From: Phycisphaerae bacterium
Lineage (GTDB): Bacteria > Planctomycetota > Phycisphaerae > SM23-33
Assembly (NCBI GenBank): GCA_016931655.1
Contig: JAFGEJ010000173.1
Span: 1 to 41,273 of the forward strand
Direction: 5' to 3'
Length of the DNA: 41,273 bases
Shown here: piece after piece, positions 9,523 to 18,846 of the stretch
How positions within the stretch are numbered: position 1 is the first letter of the stretch
How the letters are laid out: each line of letters starts with the position of its first letter
Notes under the pieces: model-generated
What the model saw: the letters and a program-made list of their open reading frames with translations, nothing else
Databases searched by the model: none
Told to the model about the DNA's origin: nothing
Program-made: the position numbers and the translations under genes

Positions 9523-10199
9523 TGAATACCACCGGTGGTCATGAACCGCACCAGAACACCGGTATCCCCCGGATGGGTATACCAGGTCGCGGCGCTCAAA
9601 GGCGCTTGTTTACTTTCGGATTTTTCGCTGTCAAACACAGGCCCCATGCTCCAGAGAATCCATTGAAGCGGTTGATGCGAGGCGAATGCGGCGTCTCCGG
9701 AATACTTTCCCGTCGTCGATTGACATACGGGGAAATCATCGGGAATCCATATATACCGATAATCTCTGTCGTATCTTGGTTCGCCGTTATCCAGGTACGG
9801 GCGGCCTGTCCTGGCGTATTTGTACGTGAATCCGGGATGAAACGCATCTTCCACTTCGGCGGCAAGCCCCCCGTCGGGCGGCCCTTTGGGAACATATCCC
9901 TCATTGGCGAGCTCCACGGGAAGCTGGCACCAATGATCCAGCAGATCGGTGTTGCAGTTGATGCGTACCGGCGGATATACGCCGTCATGGTCCGGGGCGT
10001 ACATCTCCAGCGCCAGTCCCAGTCCGTAGAGTTCCGCGTGGACCTTCGCGGCGCGAGCCATTTCCTTGGCCCTGGAAACCATCGGAAGCAGAATCGACAC
10101 CAGCAGCGCGATGATTGAGATCACCACAAGCAACTCAATCAATGTAAACGCGCCGCTGGATCGACCTGTCACTATGTTCGACGCCGTTTTGAGAGGCAT
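9507..10199 (-). CDS. prepilin-like protein in the metal-uptake operon
   Basis: A 230-residue protein with a type IV prepilin N-terminus: a 17-residue leader ending in SSG, then [23 protein letters not shown]. This should be cut after Gly by a prepilin peptidase. The remainder ([27 protein letters not shown]) resembles the large planctomycete/lentisphaerote family of single-domain G-type pseudopilins, whose function is unknown. It overlaps the PEP-CTERM gene upstream by 28 bp and the lipoprotein gene downstream by 16 bp. The start may instead be a GTG at the upstream stop codon (TAGTG). Being co-transcribed with a metal transporter suggests a cell-surface role in metal acquisition; this is inference. 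Confidence 0.78.
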   Translation of the reverse strand: MPLKTASNIVTGRSSGAFTLIELLVVISIIALLVSILLPMVSRAKEMARAAKVHAELYGLGLALEMYAPDHDGVYPPVRINCNTDLLDHWCQLPVELANEGYVPKGPPDGGLAAEVEDAFHPGFTYKYARTGRPYLDNGEPRYDRDYRYIWIPDDFPVCQSTTGKYSGDAAFASHQPLQWILWSMGPVFDSEKSESKQAPLSAATWYTHPGDTGVLVRFMTTGGIQCKSP

Positions 10200-11176
10200 G
10201 ACCCAATGATTCCGACGAGCAGAATGGACACGGTAGCCGGTTCCGGTACAACGTCCATAATAAATATTTCGTAGCCGAATCGGCCATCGTTGCCCTTTCC
10301 GGATTCCTGATTGATGATTCCGTACACCTCAAACTCACCGTCCGGAGCGTCGCCCAGGTCGTAAAGCGGCATGCGAAGATTGAATAGGCGGCCCTGACCA
10401 TCGGTAACTTCGCAAAGGCGTTCGTCCCACGCCGTTTGCCCCCACCCTCCATCACCGTTTTCCGTCAGCGTCAAACCCGTAACGTGCACGTACATTCCCT
10501 GGTAATACTCCGCTCCGGTTTTACGCGACGGGTCGAACTTCGGATAGTTCGAATCATATCCAGCCGCGAGGGGATCGGCGTACAAATCGGCAAGGGTCAA
10601 TTCCTTCGCCGTGGGCAGACCGCATTGGGCCTCGACCAACGTAACCGTGAAGTCGTATTGGGGATCCGTATCGTGGTCCTCGTTGATGTTTCTCTTTCCG
10701 CCGTAAAACTTACTGATGTTGGCCGTCACCGTCACCAGATCGCCCTGACGAAACTGCTGAAGATCGTTGTTGATATCGTAATAGTAATTCAGGCGAAGCA
10801 TTTCCGCGGCCCAGGCGTTCCCGTCGTAGGTTCCGTAGCCCCATGGGAGGCTGCTGTAATTCTGACCCATCCACAAGGCCGTTCCGTTGTGATCCTCATT
10901 TTCCCCCTCACCGATCCCCTGGATGAAAATCTGCCATTGGGCGCCCATTCTTCCTTCGGCGTATGCAGCGTCGTCATACGTCGAATCCAGCATATCCTCG
11001 GGATTGTTCAGAATCACGCCGGTGATGGTGATCGGATAGGTTCCTGTCCATGTGGAAACGCCCATGGCATTGACGGCCTGGAAATCCCAGTTCGACACAT
11101 CGGCAGCTTGCACCTGTGATGCGATACCACAAAACAATCCCACCAATACAAACATAGAAATACGAGCGAACTTCAT
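10172..11176 (-). CDS. PEP-CTERM sorted surface protein
   Basis: A 334-residue exported protein. An N-terminal signal peptide ends in SQVQAAD. The C-terminus has [16 protein letters not shown] followed by a KRRR tail: the PEP motif, hydrophobic span and basic end that define PEP-CTERM sorting to the cell envelope by an exosortase. The body is rich in Tyr, Trp, Asp and Asn and resembles nothing I can name. The ATG at 11176 follows GAGGAG. It is the first gene of the six-gene metal-uptake operon and lies ~85 bp downstream of the Zur-like operator. A surface metal-binding role is possible but not shown. The stop codon is TAG. Confidence 0.85.
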   Translation of the reverse strand: MKFARISMFVLVGLFCGIASQVQAADVSNWDFQAVNAMGVSTWTGTYPITITGVILNNPEDMLDSTYDDAAYAEGRMGAQWQIFIQGIGEGENEDHNGTALWMGQNYSSLPWGYGTYDGNAWAAEMLRLNYYYDINNDLQQFRQGDLVTVTANISKFYGGKRNINEDHDTDPQYDFTVTLVEAQCGLPTAKELTLADLYADPLAAGYDSNYPKFDPSRKTGAEYYQGMYVHVTGLTLTENGDGGWGQTAWDERLCEVTDGQGRLFNLRMPLYDLGDAPDGEFEVYGIINQESGKGNDGRFGYEIFIMDVVPEPATVSILLVGIIGSCLSKRRRT

Positions 11177-11259
11177 GATGATTCTCCTCTCTATGAGCAA
11201 AATACAACGGGTAAAACGAGCATTCCTTTCGCGTCATAAACCGCGGCGGAGCGACCTTG

Positions 11260-11290
11260 GTATTACGACGCAAAGAATCGTAATACGACG
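11260..11290 (-). promoter_or_regulatory. tandem palindromic operator, Zur-like half-sites
   Basis: GTATTACGACG (11260-11270) and GTAATACGACG (11280-11290) repeat with a 20-bp period, about two helical turns. Each contains the palindrome GTAWTAC. GTATTACGA (11260-11268) and TCGTAATAC (11278-11286) are also perfect 9-bp inverted repeats. The ATTACGA and TCGTAAT units equal the half-sites of the Bacillus Zur box (TCGTAAT-N-ATTACGA) as I know it, though the spacing differs. The site overlaps the predicted -10 of the metal-uptake operon, fitting repression. Confidence 0.6.
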
Positions 11291-11305
11291 ATCCGGGTTT
11301 TGCAA
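11277..11305 (-). promoter_or_regulatory. predicted sigma70 promoter of the metal-uptake operon
   Basis: On the minus strand, TTGCAA (11305-11300) is followed after exactly 17 nt by TACGAT (11282-11277). Transcription would start near 11270, leaving a leader of about 95 nt. The -10 lies inside the palindromic operator. Both boxes match consensus only in part (4 of 6 each). Confidence 0.45.
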
Positions 11306-11493
11306 GCCAAAATTTCGAAATTCATCAAAATTATTTTGCCGGTATTTCCCTGTAATACCCCCCGCCCGGCTGCGTTTGGCCTTGTGGCGTTCGGATGGTG
11401 GACTCCGCGCGTTTGTTTGAGAACAATCAGACTTGAAGCGACGCCGCATCGGCGGTAGGATTTTTGATTCCTTTTCGGACCAGGAGCAGACTC

Positions 11494-12615
11494 ATGGCGG
11501 AAGTGATTCTCGAAAACGTGGATAAGGTATATCCCGGCGGCGTACAGGCCGTGACGGATTTCAACCTGAACATCCAGGACGGCGAATTTCTCGTGCTGGT
11601 CGGTCCTTCGGGCTGCGGCAAGAGCACGACCCTTCGGATGGTCGCGGGGCTGGAGGAAATCTCCGGCGGCACGATTCGCATCGGCCGGCGCATCATCAAC
11701 GACGTGGCGCCGAAGGATCGTGACGTCGCGATGGTCTTTCAGAACTACGCCCTGTATCCGCACATGACGGTATACAAAAACATGGCCTTCGCGCTGAAAC
11801 TTCGCAAATACCCCAGAAGGGAAATCGACCAGCGCGTCCGCGAGGCGGCGAGCATTCTGGACATCGAAGAGTTGCTGGAGCGTAAGCCCAAGGCCCTGTC
11901 CGGCGGGCAGCGGCAGCGCGTCGCCGTCGGCCGGGCAATCGTGCGCCAACCCAAGGCCTTCCTGTTCGACGAGCCCCTCTCCAACCTCGACGCCAAGCTG
12001 CGCGTGGAAATGCGCGCGGAACTGAAGCGCCTGCACCACAAACTCTCCACCACGACGATCTACGTTACCCACGACCAGGAAGAGGCCATGACCCTCGGCG
12101 ACCGCGTGGTGGTGATGAAGTTCGGCGTTATGCAGCAGGTCGGCACGCCGCTGGAGGTGTACAACCGCCCGCTCAACAAGTTCGTCGCGGGGTTCGTCGG
12201 CACGCCGCCAATGAACTTCCTTGACGGAACCGTGACGTCCGACGGAGGAGACCTCTTTTTCGACGGAACGGATTTTCGGCTTCGTCTGCCGAAGCAACAC
12301 GCCTCCGCCCTGGCCTCGCACGTGTCCCGGCCGGTGATCCTGGGCGTCCGCCCGCAGGCGATGAACACCAACCCCGAAGGCCGATTCGCCGGGAAGGACA
12401 ATTCGATCCCCGTGACGGTGCAGGTGGTCGAACCGCTGGGCGAGAAAATGGACGTCTTCGCCGCCACGCCGACGTTCCCGCATATCGTCGCCCGCGTGGA
12501 CGCGCGAACGGACATAACCACCGAGGCTAAACTCAACCTGTACCTGGACATGAACCGCGTGCATGTTTTCGACACCGACGGCGATCAGGTGAACCTGACT
12601 CTCGCGTCCGCGTAA
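11494..12615 (+). CDS. sugar ABC transporter ATP-binding protein, MsmX/UgpC type
   Basis: A 373-residue ATPase of the carbohydrate (CUT1) importers. Walker A is GPSGCGKST (residues 37-45), the signature is [19 protein letters not shown], Walker B is [15 protein letters not shown], and the switch His is in [12 protein letters not shown]-terminal OB-fold regulatory domain of ~130 residues begins near PMNFLDGTV and includes VILGVRP. The ATG at 11494 follows AGGAG. No permease or sugar-binding gene is nearby, so it may be a shared ATPase serving several importers, as MsmX does in Bacillus. It precedes the TIM-barrel isomerase by 62 bp and is probably co-transcribed with it. Confidence 0.92.
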   Translation: MAEVILENVDKVYPGGVQAVTDFNLNIQDGEFLVLVGPSGCGKSTTLRMVAGLEEISGGTIRIGRRIINDVAPKDRDVAMVFQNYALYPHMTVYKNMAFALKLRKYPRREIDQRVREAASILDIEELLERKPKALSGGQRQRVAVGRAIVRQPKAFLFDEPLSNLDAKLRVEMRAELKRLHHKLSTTTIYVTHDQEEAMTLGDRVVVMKFGVMQQVGTPLEVYNRPLNKFVAGFVGTPPMNFLDGTVTSDGGDLFFDGTDFRLRLPKQHASALASHVSRPVILGVRPQAMNTNPEGRFAGKDNSIPVTVQVVEPLGEKMDVFAATPTFPHIVARVDARTDITTEAKLNLYLDMNRVHVFDTDGDQVNLTLASA

Positions 12616-12677
12616 GGCGCAATCCGCCGAAACCGGTTTTGTTAGAGTGCCAAAACCCACGGAAGGAAAGAAACAGA

Positions 12678-13583
12678 ATGTATGTAACCGGATTTGCCGA
12701 CGAAGCCGCCGGCGACATCGAAGGCCAGATTCGCGCCACAAAAGAACTGGGCTGGACCTACATCGAATCCCGCAACATCAACGGGAAAAACATCCACGAC
12801 CTTTCCGATGCGGACTTCGACGTGGCGGCCGGTAAACTCGAAGAGGCCGGCGTGAAAATCAACTGCTTCGGATCGGCGATCGCGAATTGGCAAAAGCTCA
12901 TCTCCGAACCGTTCGATTCCTCCCTCGCCGAGGCGCGCCGCGCCATCCCCCGCATGCGGCGGCTGGGCACAAAACTCGTGCGCGTCATGAGCTTTAAGTG
13001 GTCGCTGGACAACCCGACGGACGACGCCTCGCAGAACTTCGCCGAACGCTGCCGCCGCCTGAGCGAGTTGGTAAAGATGTTCGCCGACGCCGGCATCCAG
13101 GCCGTCCACGAAAACTGCATGAACTACGGCGGCATGGGCTGGACGTTCACGCAAAAGCTCGTGGACAACGTGCCCGGCCTGAAGCTCGTCTACGATACGG
13201 GCAATCCCGTCTTTTCCGACGACCGCGGATACAAGGAACCCTATCCCAAACAGTCCAGCTGGGAATTCTACAGCTTCGTGAAGGAGCACATTGCCTACGT
13301 GCACATCAAGGACGGGCGATGGGACTACGAAAACGAAGAGCAAATCTATGACTGGCCCGGCGAGGGCGAGGGCGACGTGCGGGCGATTGTGAAAGACCTG
13401 CTCACCAGCGGCTATGACGGCGGATTCTCCATGGAGCCGCACCTGGCAAGCGTGTTCCACGATCCGAACGTCAAGGCGCCCGATGAAAACGCCTACCAGG
13501 TGTACGTCGAATACAGCCGGCGGTTTGAACAGCTCGTGCGCGACCTGGGCTTCGGCGAAAAGATCAACACGACCGAAGCGTAG
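12678..13583 (+). CDS. sugar phosphate isomerase/epimerase family (xylose isomerase-like TIM barrel)
   Basis: A 301-residue protein of the AP endonuclease 2/xylose isomerase-like barrel superfamily. The pattern fits: MYVTGFADEAAGDIEGQI opening, an ESRNINGKN strand, AVHENC (Glu ligand), LVYDTGNP (Asp), YVHIKDGRWD (His and Asp), and FSMEPHL (Glu). These carboxylates and histidines usually bind one divalent metal. Members isomerise or epimerise sugars and inositols; the substrate is not predictable. The ATG at 12678 follows GGAAGGAAAG. Lying behind a sugar ABC ATPase, it probably works in carbohydrate use. Confidence 0.85.
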   Translation: MYVTGFADEAAGDIEGQIRATKELGWTYIESRNINGKNIHDLSDADFDVAAGKLEEAGVKINCFGSAIANWQKLISEPFDSSLAEARRAIPRMRRLGTKLVRVMSFKWSLDNPTDDASQNFAERCRRLSELVKMFADAGIQAVHENCMNYGGMGWTFTQKLVDNVPGLKLVYDTGNPVFSDDRGYKEPYPKQSSWEFYSFVKEHIAYVHIKDGRWDYENEEQIYDWPGEGEGDVRAIVKDLLTSGYDGGFSMEPHLASVFHDPNVKAPDENAYQVYVEYSRRFEQLVRDLGFGEKINTTEA

Positions 13584-13686
13584 GACGCGTTCGATTTAAC
13601 TTTTGCATGGCGGGACGGCAAGCCGGGTCAGGAATCGGCTTTCCGTTCGGCGTTGTTGGATACATGGTGCAAACTCATGCGGTGGG

Positions 13687-13716
13687 AAAAACCCGTCTAC
13701 CAACAGACGGGTTTTT
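13687..13716. terminator. bidirectional intrinsic terminator
   Basis: A perfect 12-bp inverted repeat (AAAAACCCGTCT, 6-nt loop, AGACGGGTTTTT) lies between two convergent genes. It has a GC-rich stem with T runs on both strands, so it can serve the isomerase gene and the calpain-like gene alike. Confidence 0.85.
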
Positions 13717-13758
13717 GATGCGCGTAAAAAAAACGTAATGCGTATGACCTGAGCCTGG

Positions 13759-16700
13759 TTACGCGAGGGAAACGCAGATTCCGACGTAGTTCGAGAGGAC
13801 CTGGCTGATCGACAGCCGAAGCAGGCCGTCGTTGTAGTTGCTGTCCCACGTCCGCCCGTCCACGCCCCAGGGATTGTAGACCGTCACGTAGTTGCTCGCG
13901 TCGATGGAGACCACCTGGTAGGCGTGCCCGCCGACGACCGGGCTGGCGGCGCTGGAGTAGCTGCCCAATGTCACGGCGTGCCCGGCGTTGAGATTGTTCC
14001 GCAGATACGTCGCCAGTGTGCTGGTGGAATAATTGTACGTGTACTGGAACGTCGCCGAGACGCCCGTCACCTCGCGATACACGTCGTCCATCCATCCGCC
14101 GCTGATCGAGGCGTAGCTGTCCTGCCCGTAGCGGAAGTGGCAGTAGGCCTTCTCGATCAGGGGAACCCAGATTTCGCTCGTGTCGCTGGTTCGGGCGTAG
14201 ACCAGGTTGCCGGAGCTGTTGACGGGCAGGTCGCCGTCGATTCGCAGGTAGACTTCCGTCGAACCGCTGTAGAAGCGCACCGCGTACGTGCCGTCGCCCA
14301 GGGCCGTGATCATCTGCTGAATGATCGTCGGGTCGGTCTGGGAGAGGCTGGACACGGCGGCCAGGAAGTAACAGTCGCCCACCGAACCCTGGTTGATGTC
14401 GTCGTACTGCGGGCCGTTGTTGAACACGGCCAGGTGCGAGAAATTCGCGTAGCCGCTGGCGTAGCTGGTGAGCGTCGGGTCGCGGTAGTTCTGGCCGGCG
14501 ATCTCCAGCGAGACGTAATCGCTCGATGCGGGGTTCGTGGTATACGGCTGGTAGAAGCTGGTGATCCGATGCACGCTTTTCGCGGCCGTTTCGACGCTGG
14601 AAGCGTCCGACAGCGCGTCGGTCGAATCCATCCAGAAGCTGTCCGTCCCCGCACCGCCGGCGACCGTATCCTGTCCGCCGCCGACGGAAACGATCAGGTC
14701 GTCGCCCGCCTCGCCGTAACTGTAGCCGTGGCCTTGTCCGTTTTCGTAGATCGTGTCGTTTCCGTCGCCGCTGTAGATTCGCGCCACCGCCGTCACGGAA
14801 TACGTCGTGCGGAGCACGTCATTGCCCGCAAAGCCGTACAGTTCAATGCTGCTGATCACGCCGTTGTAACTGTACGCCAGGCTGCCGGTAACGCTGACGG
14901 ACGAGGCCGTCTGGCTGACGACGATCACGTCGTTGTTGTTCGTTCCCACGATGCGGAGCAGCAGGCCGCTGCCGGTGTTGTACACGACGGCCGTTACGAT
15001 GCTGCCGGGCGTCGGATCGGGAATGTCGGGATTCGGGTCAGGATCCGGGTCGGGATCCGGAACGCTGGTCTGCGCGGTAAGGCGGTAACCGCCCGTTTCG
15101 CTCGTGGCAGCGGCGTAGAGGCGGGCGTAGTACTTGGCGCCCTGGACGGAGGAGAAAGTTACCGAGGCCGGGACGGAGCCTGTCCCGACCCCGGTGGTCA
15201 GCAGTTGTCCGCTGCTGTTGTAGATGGCCAATGTGGGGCGAAGCGTTCCGCTCGTGCGGGCCAGGGACAACGACATATCGCCCGTGTGCGTGGCGAAAAA
15301 GGCGACGTAGTCATTGTCGCCCTCAAAATTAATCGCCCCGGTGAGAACTCCCGCGCCGTTTGCATCCAGCGCCAGCGTGCCGGCTGTGGCGAACGATCCG
15401 CCGTAGTCGTCTCCCGTGAGCATCAGTTCCAGATTATAGGCGCCCTGGCTGTAGGAGTAGGCATGGGCCTGGACGTAGTAGGTTCTCCCGGCCTCGACGT
15501 AGAAACTCACAGCCGAGTTGAGCGTCCCGCCGCTGTCGTCGTTGGAGGCGACAACCGTACCGGCTGCGTTGCGAATGGTCAGATACGTGTCCAGCCGGCT
15601 GCCGGCGGAAGCCTCCATCGTCACGTCCATTCCGCCGCTCTGGGCGGCGGTGAATACGAAGAAGTCGAGGTCATAGGCGTAGTCGATCACGCCCGAAACC
15701 GCCGTCGGCGTGCCCGGAACGACAGTCAACTGCGTCGCGCCGGCGCGGTCGTTGCCGTGATCGTCCACGCGCATATCGAAGCTCAGCGTGTAGTCTCCCC
15801 TTCCGGGCGACAGCGAGGCCGCCCGCACGTAATACGTCCGCCCCGCCGCCACACGGAAACTCGCCGCGGTCGAGCCGCCGTAGTATCCCACGCCGTACGT
15901 GACGCGCTGCCCCAGGTCGTTCCAGATCGACAGGTACGGCCGAATCGACGGATCCACGTCGTGCATCCGGATCGACATGTCCGTATTCTGCTCCGCGGCG
16001 AACACGAACCAGTCCACGTCATAGCCATACTCCAGCGAGCTGTCGATTACGGCGTCTCCGTCTTCATCCAGCGTTACAAACTGGGCGCCGGCGGGCGTAT
16101 TGCCCTGTTGGTCGGGGGAGAAGGTGAAATGAAGATCGTAGTCCCCCTGCGAAACCCACCATCCCCGGGCCTGCACGTAATACGTCTGCCCGGCCTGGAC
16201 GTAGAAGTTCACCGCCGAGTTTGTCTGCCCGGGGGCCACGTCGTCGTTCCAGGTGATGTACCGCCCGGCGGCGTTTTGGACCAGGAGCATGCTGTCCAGG
16301 TAGCTTCCCGCCGCCGCGTCCATGTGGATGGTCATTCCGCCCGTCTGGGCGGCTGTGAACTGGAAATAGTCACGGTCGTACCGGTAGTCGATTCCGCCGG
16401 AAACGTCGGTGGTTCCCTCGCCGAGGGCGACCGCCGTCGCCAGGGCCGGGATATTGCCGTGCTCGTCCACCTTGTGCGTAAAGGTCAGGTCGTATTGTCC
16501 CGCGCTGGCATACATGCCGGCGGCCAAAACGTAATAGCTCTGCCCGGCCTGGACGATAAAGGACGTCTGGGCGTCCCGGCTGCCGTATTGATAATTGTTG
16601 TTGGCGGTAACGTAACGTCCCGCGGCGTTGTACACGAACAGAAGAGAATCCACGCCTGAAGCGTCCCCGGACATGGTCACCGTCATCGCGCCGTTGTCGG

Positions 16701-17259
16701 GAGCGACGAACGTGAACATGTCCTGGTCCCGGGAATAATCAATGGAAGAACTGTGTACGGTCGTGGCTTCGGACGCGACGTTCAGCGCGGTTGCGTTGCC
16801 CCAGCCGGCGCCGTCCTCGTCCTCGGAAAACACCAGCGACAGTTCATACTCCCCCGCGGTGTACCACGCGCTGCGAGCGAAAAGATAATAGGTCTGGCCG
16901 GCCTGGACAAACATGTTCACACGCGCATCGAGTGTGCCCACCGCCATGTTGTTGTTGGCGACCACCAGACGCGGATTTGCGTTGTACGCCAGCAGAACGG
17001 CGTCCAGTCCCCCCTCGCCGTCCATCGTCACAGACAACCCGCCGGTAAGGGGCGCCACGAACTTCACAAAATCGAAATCCCTCGGGGAGGAAATCTCCCC
17101 TTCAACCGTTGTTACCTCGTCCGCCTGTACACTGATTTCGTTCGCCGTCCACAACGTGTTGGCGAAGTCCCCTACGACCGATTCAAGAGAAACAGCGCTG
17201 AGAAACAATCTCGGCTCGAGCGATTCAATGATCGGCGGATTAAACGTATCCTTATTCAT
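13759..17259 (-). CDS. secreted calpain-like cysteine protease with PPC and RTX-like repeats
   Basis: A 1166-residue modular protein. The N-terminus carries SLEPRLFLS, the LEPR-type signal of planctomycete surface proteins. Six repeats of ~105-115 residues follow to about residue 725; their DFDFVKF..., YYV and YDL patterns match bacterial pre-peptidase C-terminal (PPC) beta-sandwich domains. A Pro/Asp linker (~733-752) leads to an RTX-like Gly/Asp region (~800-873, GDGNDTIY, GEAGDDLI, GGAGTDSF) that may bind calcium. From ~895 on is a calpain (C2) domain: QGSVGDCYFLA with Cys963, GGHAYQVV with His1112 and YNPWG with Asn1129, a complete triad. It is monocistronic. The substrate is unknown. PPC domains are more usual at the C-terminus of proteases than as a long N-terminal array. 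Confidence 0.87.
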   Translation of the reverse strand: MNKDTFNPPIIESLEPRLFLSAVSLESVVGDFANTLWTANEISVQADEVTTVEGEISSPRDFDFVKFVAPLTGGLSVTMDGEGGLDAVLLAYNANPRLVVANNNMAVGTLDARVNMFVQAGQTYYLFARSAWYTAGEYELSLVFSEDEDGAGWGNATALNVASEATTVHSSSIDYSRDQDMFTFVAPDNGAMTVTMSGDASGVDSLLFVYNAAGRYVTANNNYQYGSRDAQTSFIVQAGQSYYVLAAGMYASAGQYDLTFTHKVDEHGNIPALATAVALGEGTTDVSGGIDYRYDRDYFQFTAAQTGGMTIHMDAAAGSYLDSMLLVQNAAGRYITWNDDVAPGQTNSAVNFYVQAGQTYYVQARGWWVSQGDYDLHFTFSPDQQGNTPAGAQFVTLDEDGDAVIDSSLEYGYDVDWFVFAAEQNTDMSIRMHDVDPSIRPYLSIWNDLGQRVTYGVGYYGGSTAASFRVAAGRTYYVRAASLSPGRGDYTLSFDMRVDDHGNDRAGATQLTVVPGTPTAVSGVIDYAYDLDFFVFTAAQSGGMDVTMEASAGSRLDTYLTIRNAAGTVVASNDDSGGTLNSAVSFYVEAGRTYYVQAHAYSYSQGAYNLELMLTGDDYGGSFATAGTLALDANGAGVLTGAINFEGDNDYVAFFATHTGDMSLSLARTSGTLRPTLAIYNSSGQLLTTGVGTGSVPASVTFSSVQGAKYYARLYAAATSETGGYRLTAQTSVPDPDPDPDPNPDIPDPTPGSIVTAVVYNTGSGLLLRIVGTNNNDVIVVSQTASSVSVTGSLAYSYNGVISSIELYGFAGNDVLRTTYSVTAVARIYSGDGNDTIYENGQGHGYSYGEAGDDLIVSVGGGQDTVAGGAGTDSFWMDSTDALSDASSVETAAKSVHRITSFYQPYTTNPASSDYVSLEIAGQNYRDPTLTSYASGYANFSHLAVFNNGPQYDDINQGSVGDCYFLAAVSSLSQTDPTIIQQMITALGDGTYAVRFYSGSTEVYLRIDGDLPVNSSGNLVYARTSDTSEIWVPLIEKAYCHFRYGQDSYASISGGWMDDVYREVTGVSATFQYTYNYSTSTLATYLRNNLNAGHAVTLGSYSSAASPVVGGHAYQVVSIDASNYVTVYNPWGVDGRTWDSNYNDGLLRLSISQVLSNYVGICVSLA

Positions 17260-17742
17260 TTAATGGCCTTACAGCAATTAAGAAGCCCCGCCCCGCAGTC
17301 CGTGCAAGCGCAGTGGTCTTATCGGGAAGATAAAATGGGTGGTTTAGTAAGCAATTCCGGAATTGCCGACTGTGATAAAATGAGAGATTCGAGCCGTCTG
17401 ATCAGCCCGTATCACGAGAGTCGGCCGGAACAATTTCTTATATTCCACTGCAATAAAAAGACTTAAGATAGCACCAAACAAGGTACCTGTTCTTGTTCCG
17501 GCTGATGCTATTCCACATATGAAATATATGATTCAAATGGGAAAAATAGTAAATAATGAAGGTGGATTTCAGGCTTTTTGATGGGAATCGCGTGGAATCT
17601 TCTTGCTGAAAAACGGGTATTCAGATTACCATTCTTCGCGTTCTTCAGAGAACCTGAACAGATACCGAATTTTCTTGTATCAGGGATTATCACGGCAGGC
17701 ATAGGCCCTACCTATCAGACAGGGCAAGGAAAGGGTAATGAA
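17260..17742. other. AT-rich intergenic region between divergent genes
   Basis: 483 bp between the calpain-like gene and alanine dehydrogenase, clearly more AT-rich than its surroundings. It must hold both promoters, but I see no pair of boxes strong enough to call. The only clear structure is a 16-bp palindrome at 17351-17366. Short open frames here do not resemble genes. Confidence 0.6.
17351..17366. promoter_or_regulatory. perfect 16-bp palindrome, candidate operator
   Basis: GCAATTCCGGAATTGC reads the same on both strands. It lies 92 bp upstream of the calpain-like gene start and ~375 bp before ald, so it is better placed to control the former. No known regulator is recognised. Confidence 0.4.
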
Positions 17743-18840
17743 ATGATTGTCGGTGTTCCACGGGAAATCAAATCGGACGAGTACCGGGTCAGCCTCTTGC
17801 CGGTGGGCGCTCACCTGCTGACGGAAGACGGGCATAGGGTTCTGGTGGAGTCCGGCGCGGGGCTGGGCAGCGGGTTTGCCGACGAATCGTACGCCTCCGC
17901 CGGTGCGGAGATCGTTTCCTCGGCGGAGGAAATTTTCTCGCGGGCGGAGATGATCGTGAAAGTCAAGGAGCCCCAGCCGGTTGAGATCGGGCGTATGCGC
18001 GCCGGACAGGTAGTCTTCACGTACTTTCACTTTGCCGCTTCGCGGGAGTTGACGGAGGGGTGCCTCCGCTCGGGCGCCACCGCCGTCGCCTACGAAACGC
18101 TTTGCGACGGCGCCGGCCGGCTTCCGCTGCTGACGCCCATGAGCGAGGTGGCCGGCAAGATGAGCATCCAGGAAGGGGCGAAATATCTCGAACGCCCGAT
18201 GATGGGGCGAGGCATCCTTCTGGGCGGGGTAGCCGGCGTGGCGCCGGCGAACGTGCTGATCCTCGGCGGCGGCGTGGTCGGATCCTCCGCCGCCCGTATG
18301 GCGGCCGGCCTGGGCGCCAACGTCACGCTCATGGACATCAACCTGGATCGCCTCCGCTATCTCGATGAAATCATGCCCGCCAACGTCGCGACGGTCTACT
18401 GCGACCGCTACGCCATTCTCGACGCGCTGAAGTACGCGGACCTCGTGATCGGGGCGGTGCTGATCCCGGGCCGGCGGGCGCCAAGCCTGGTGCGGCGGGA
18501 CGATCTTGCCCGCATGAAACCCGGGGCCGTCGTCGTGGACGTGGCCGTCGACCAGGGCGGGTGCATCGAAACCACGCATCCCACGACGCACAGCGATCCG
18601 ACGTTTATCGTCGAAAACGTCGTTCATTACTGCGTCGCCAACATGCCCGGCGCCGTCGGGCGCACCAGCAGCCAGGCGCTGTGCAACGCCACCCTTCCCT
18701 TCGCGCGGGAACTGGCGCGCAGGAACGTGGATGGATTCGCCGCTATTTCTCCGGGGCGGGCGGCGGCGGTCAACCTTCGCGACGGGAAGATCATAAATCG
18801 CGACGTTGCGGAAGTGTTTCCGGACCTTTCCGCGGCGTAA
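17743..18840 (+). CDS. ald: alanine dehydrogenase
   Basis: A 365-residue enzyme, close to the usual ~371. It interconverts L-alanine and pyruvate plus ammonia with NAD(H) in the cytosol. The residues known from the Mycobacterium tuberculosis enzyme sit at the same positions: Arg15, Lys75 (KVKEPQP), His96 (YFHFA) and Asp270 (AVDQGG). The NAD-binding fingerprint is ILGGGVVGSSAA, and the MSIQEGAKYLE signature is present. The ATG at 17743 follows AAGGAAAGG; an in-frame extension upstream has no family similarity. It is followed by hairpin repeats and nadE. Confidence 0.95.
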   Translation: MIVGVPREIKSDEYRVSLLPVGAHLLTEDGHRVLVESGAGLGSGFADESYASAGAEIVSSAEEIFSRAEMIVKVKEPQPVEIGRMRAGQVVFTYFHFAASRELTEGCLRSGATAVAYETLCDGAGRLPLLTPMSEVAGKMSIQEGAKYLERPMMGRGILLGGVAGVAPANVLILGGGVVGSSAARMAAGLGANVTLMDINLDRLRYLDEIMPANVATVYCDRYAILDALKYADLVIGAVLIPGRRAPSLVRRDDLARMKPGAVVVDVAVDQGGCIETTHPTTHSDPTFIVENVVHYCVANMPGAVGRTSSQALCNATLPFARELARRNVDGFAAISPGRAAAVNLRDGKIINRDVAEVFPDLSAA

Positions 18841-18846
18841 GGATTC

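Noticed and set aside
11177-11259. A riboswitch in the ~95-nt leader of the metal-uptake operon
   Set aside because: I see no conserved riboswitch core or terminator hairpin; the palindromic operator explains the region better.
13924-16659. A 911-codon open frame on the plus strand opposite the calpain-like gene
   Set aside because: It is antisense to a gene with clear domains, and its translation is low in recognisable motifs. GC-rich codon use creates such mirror frames.
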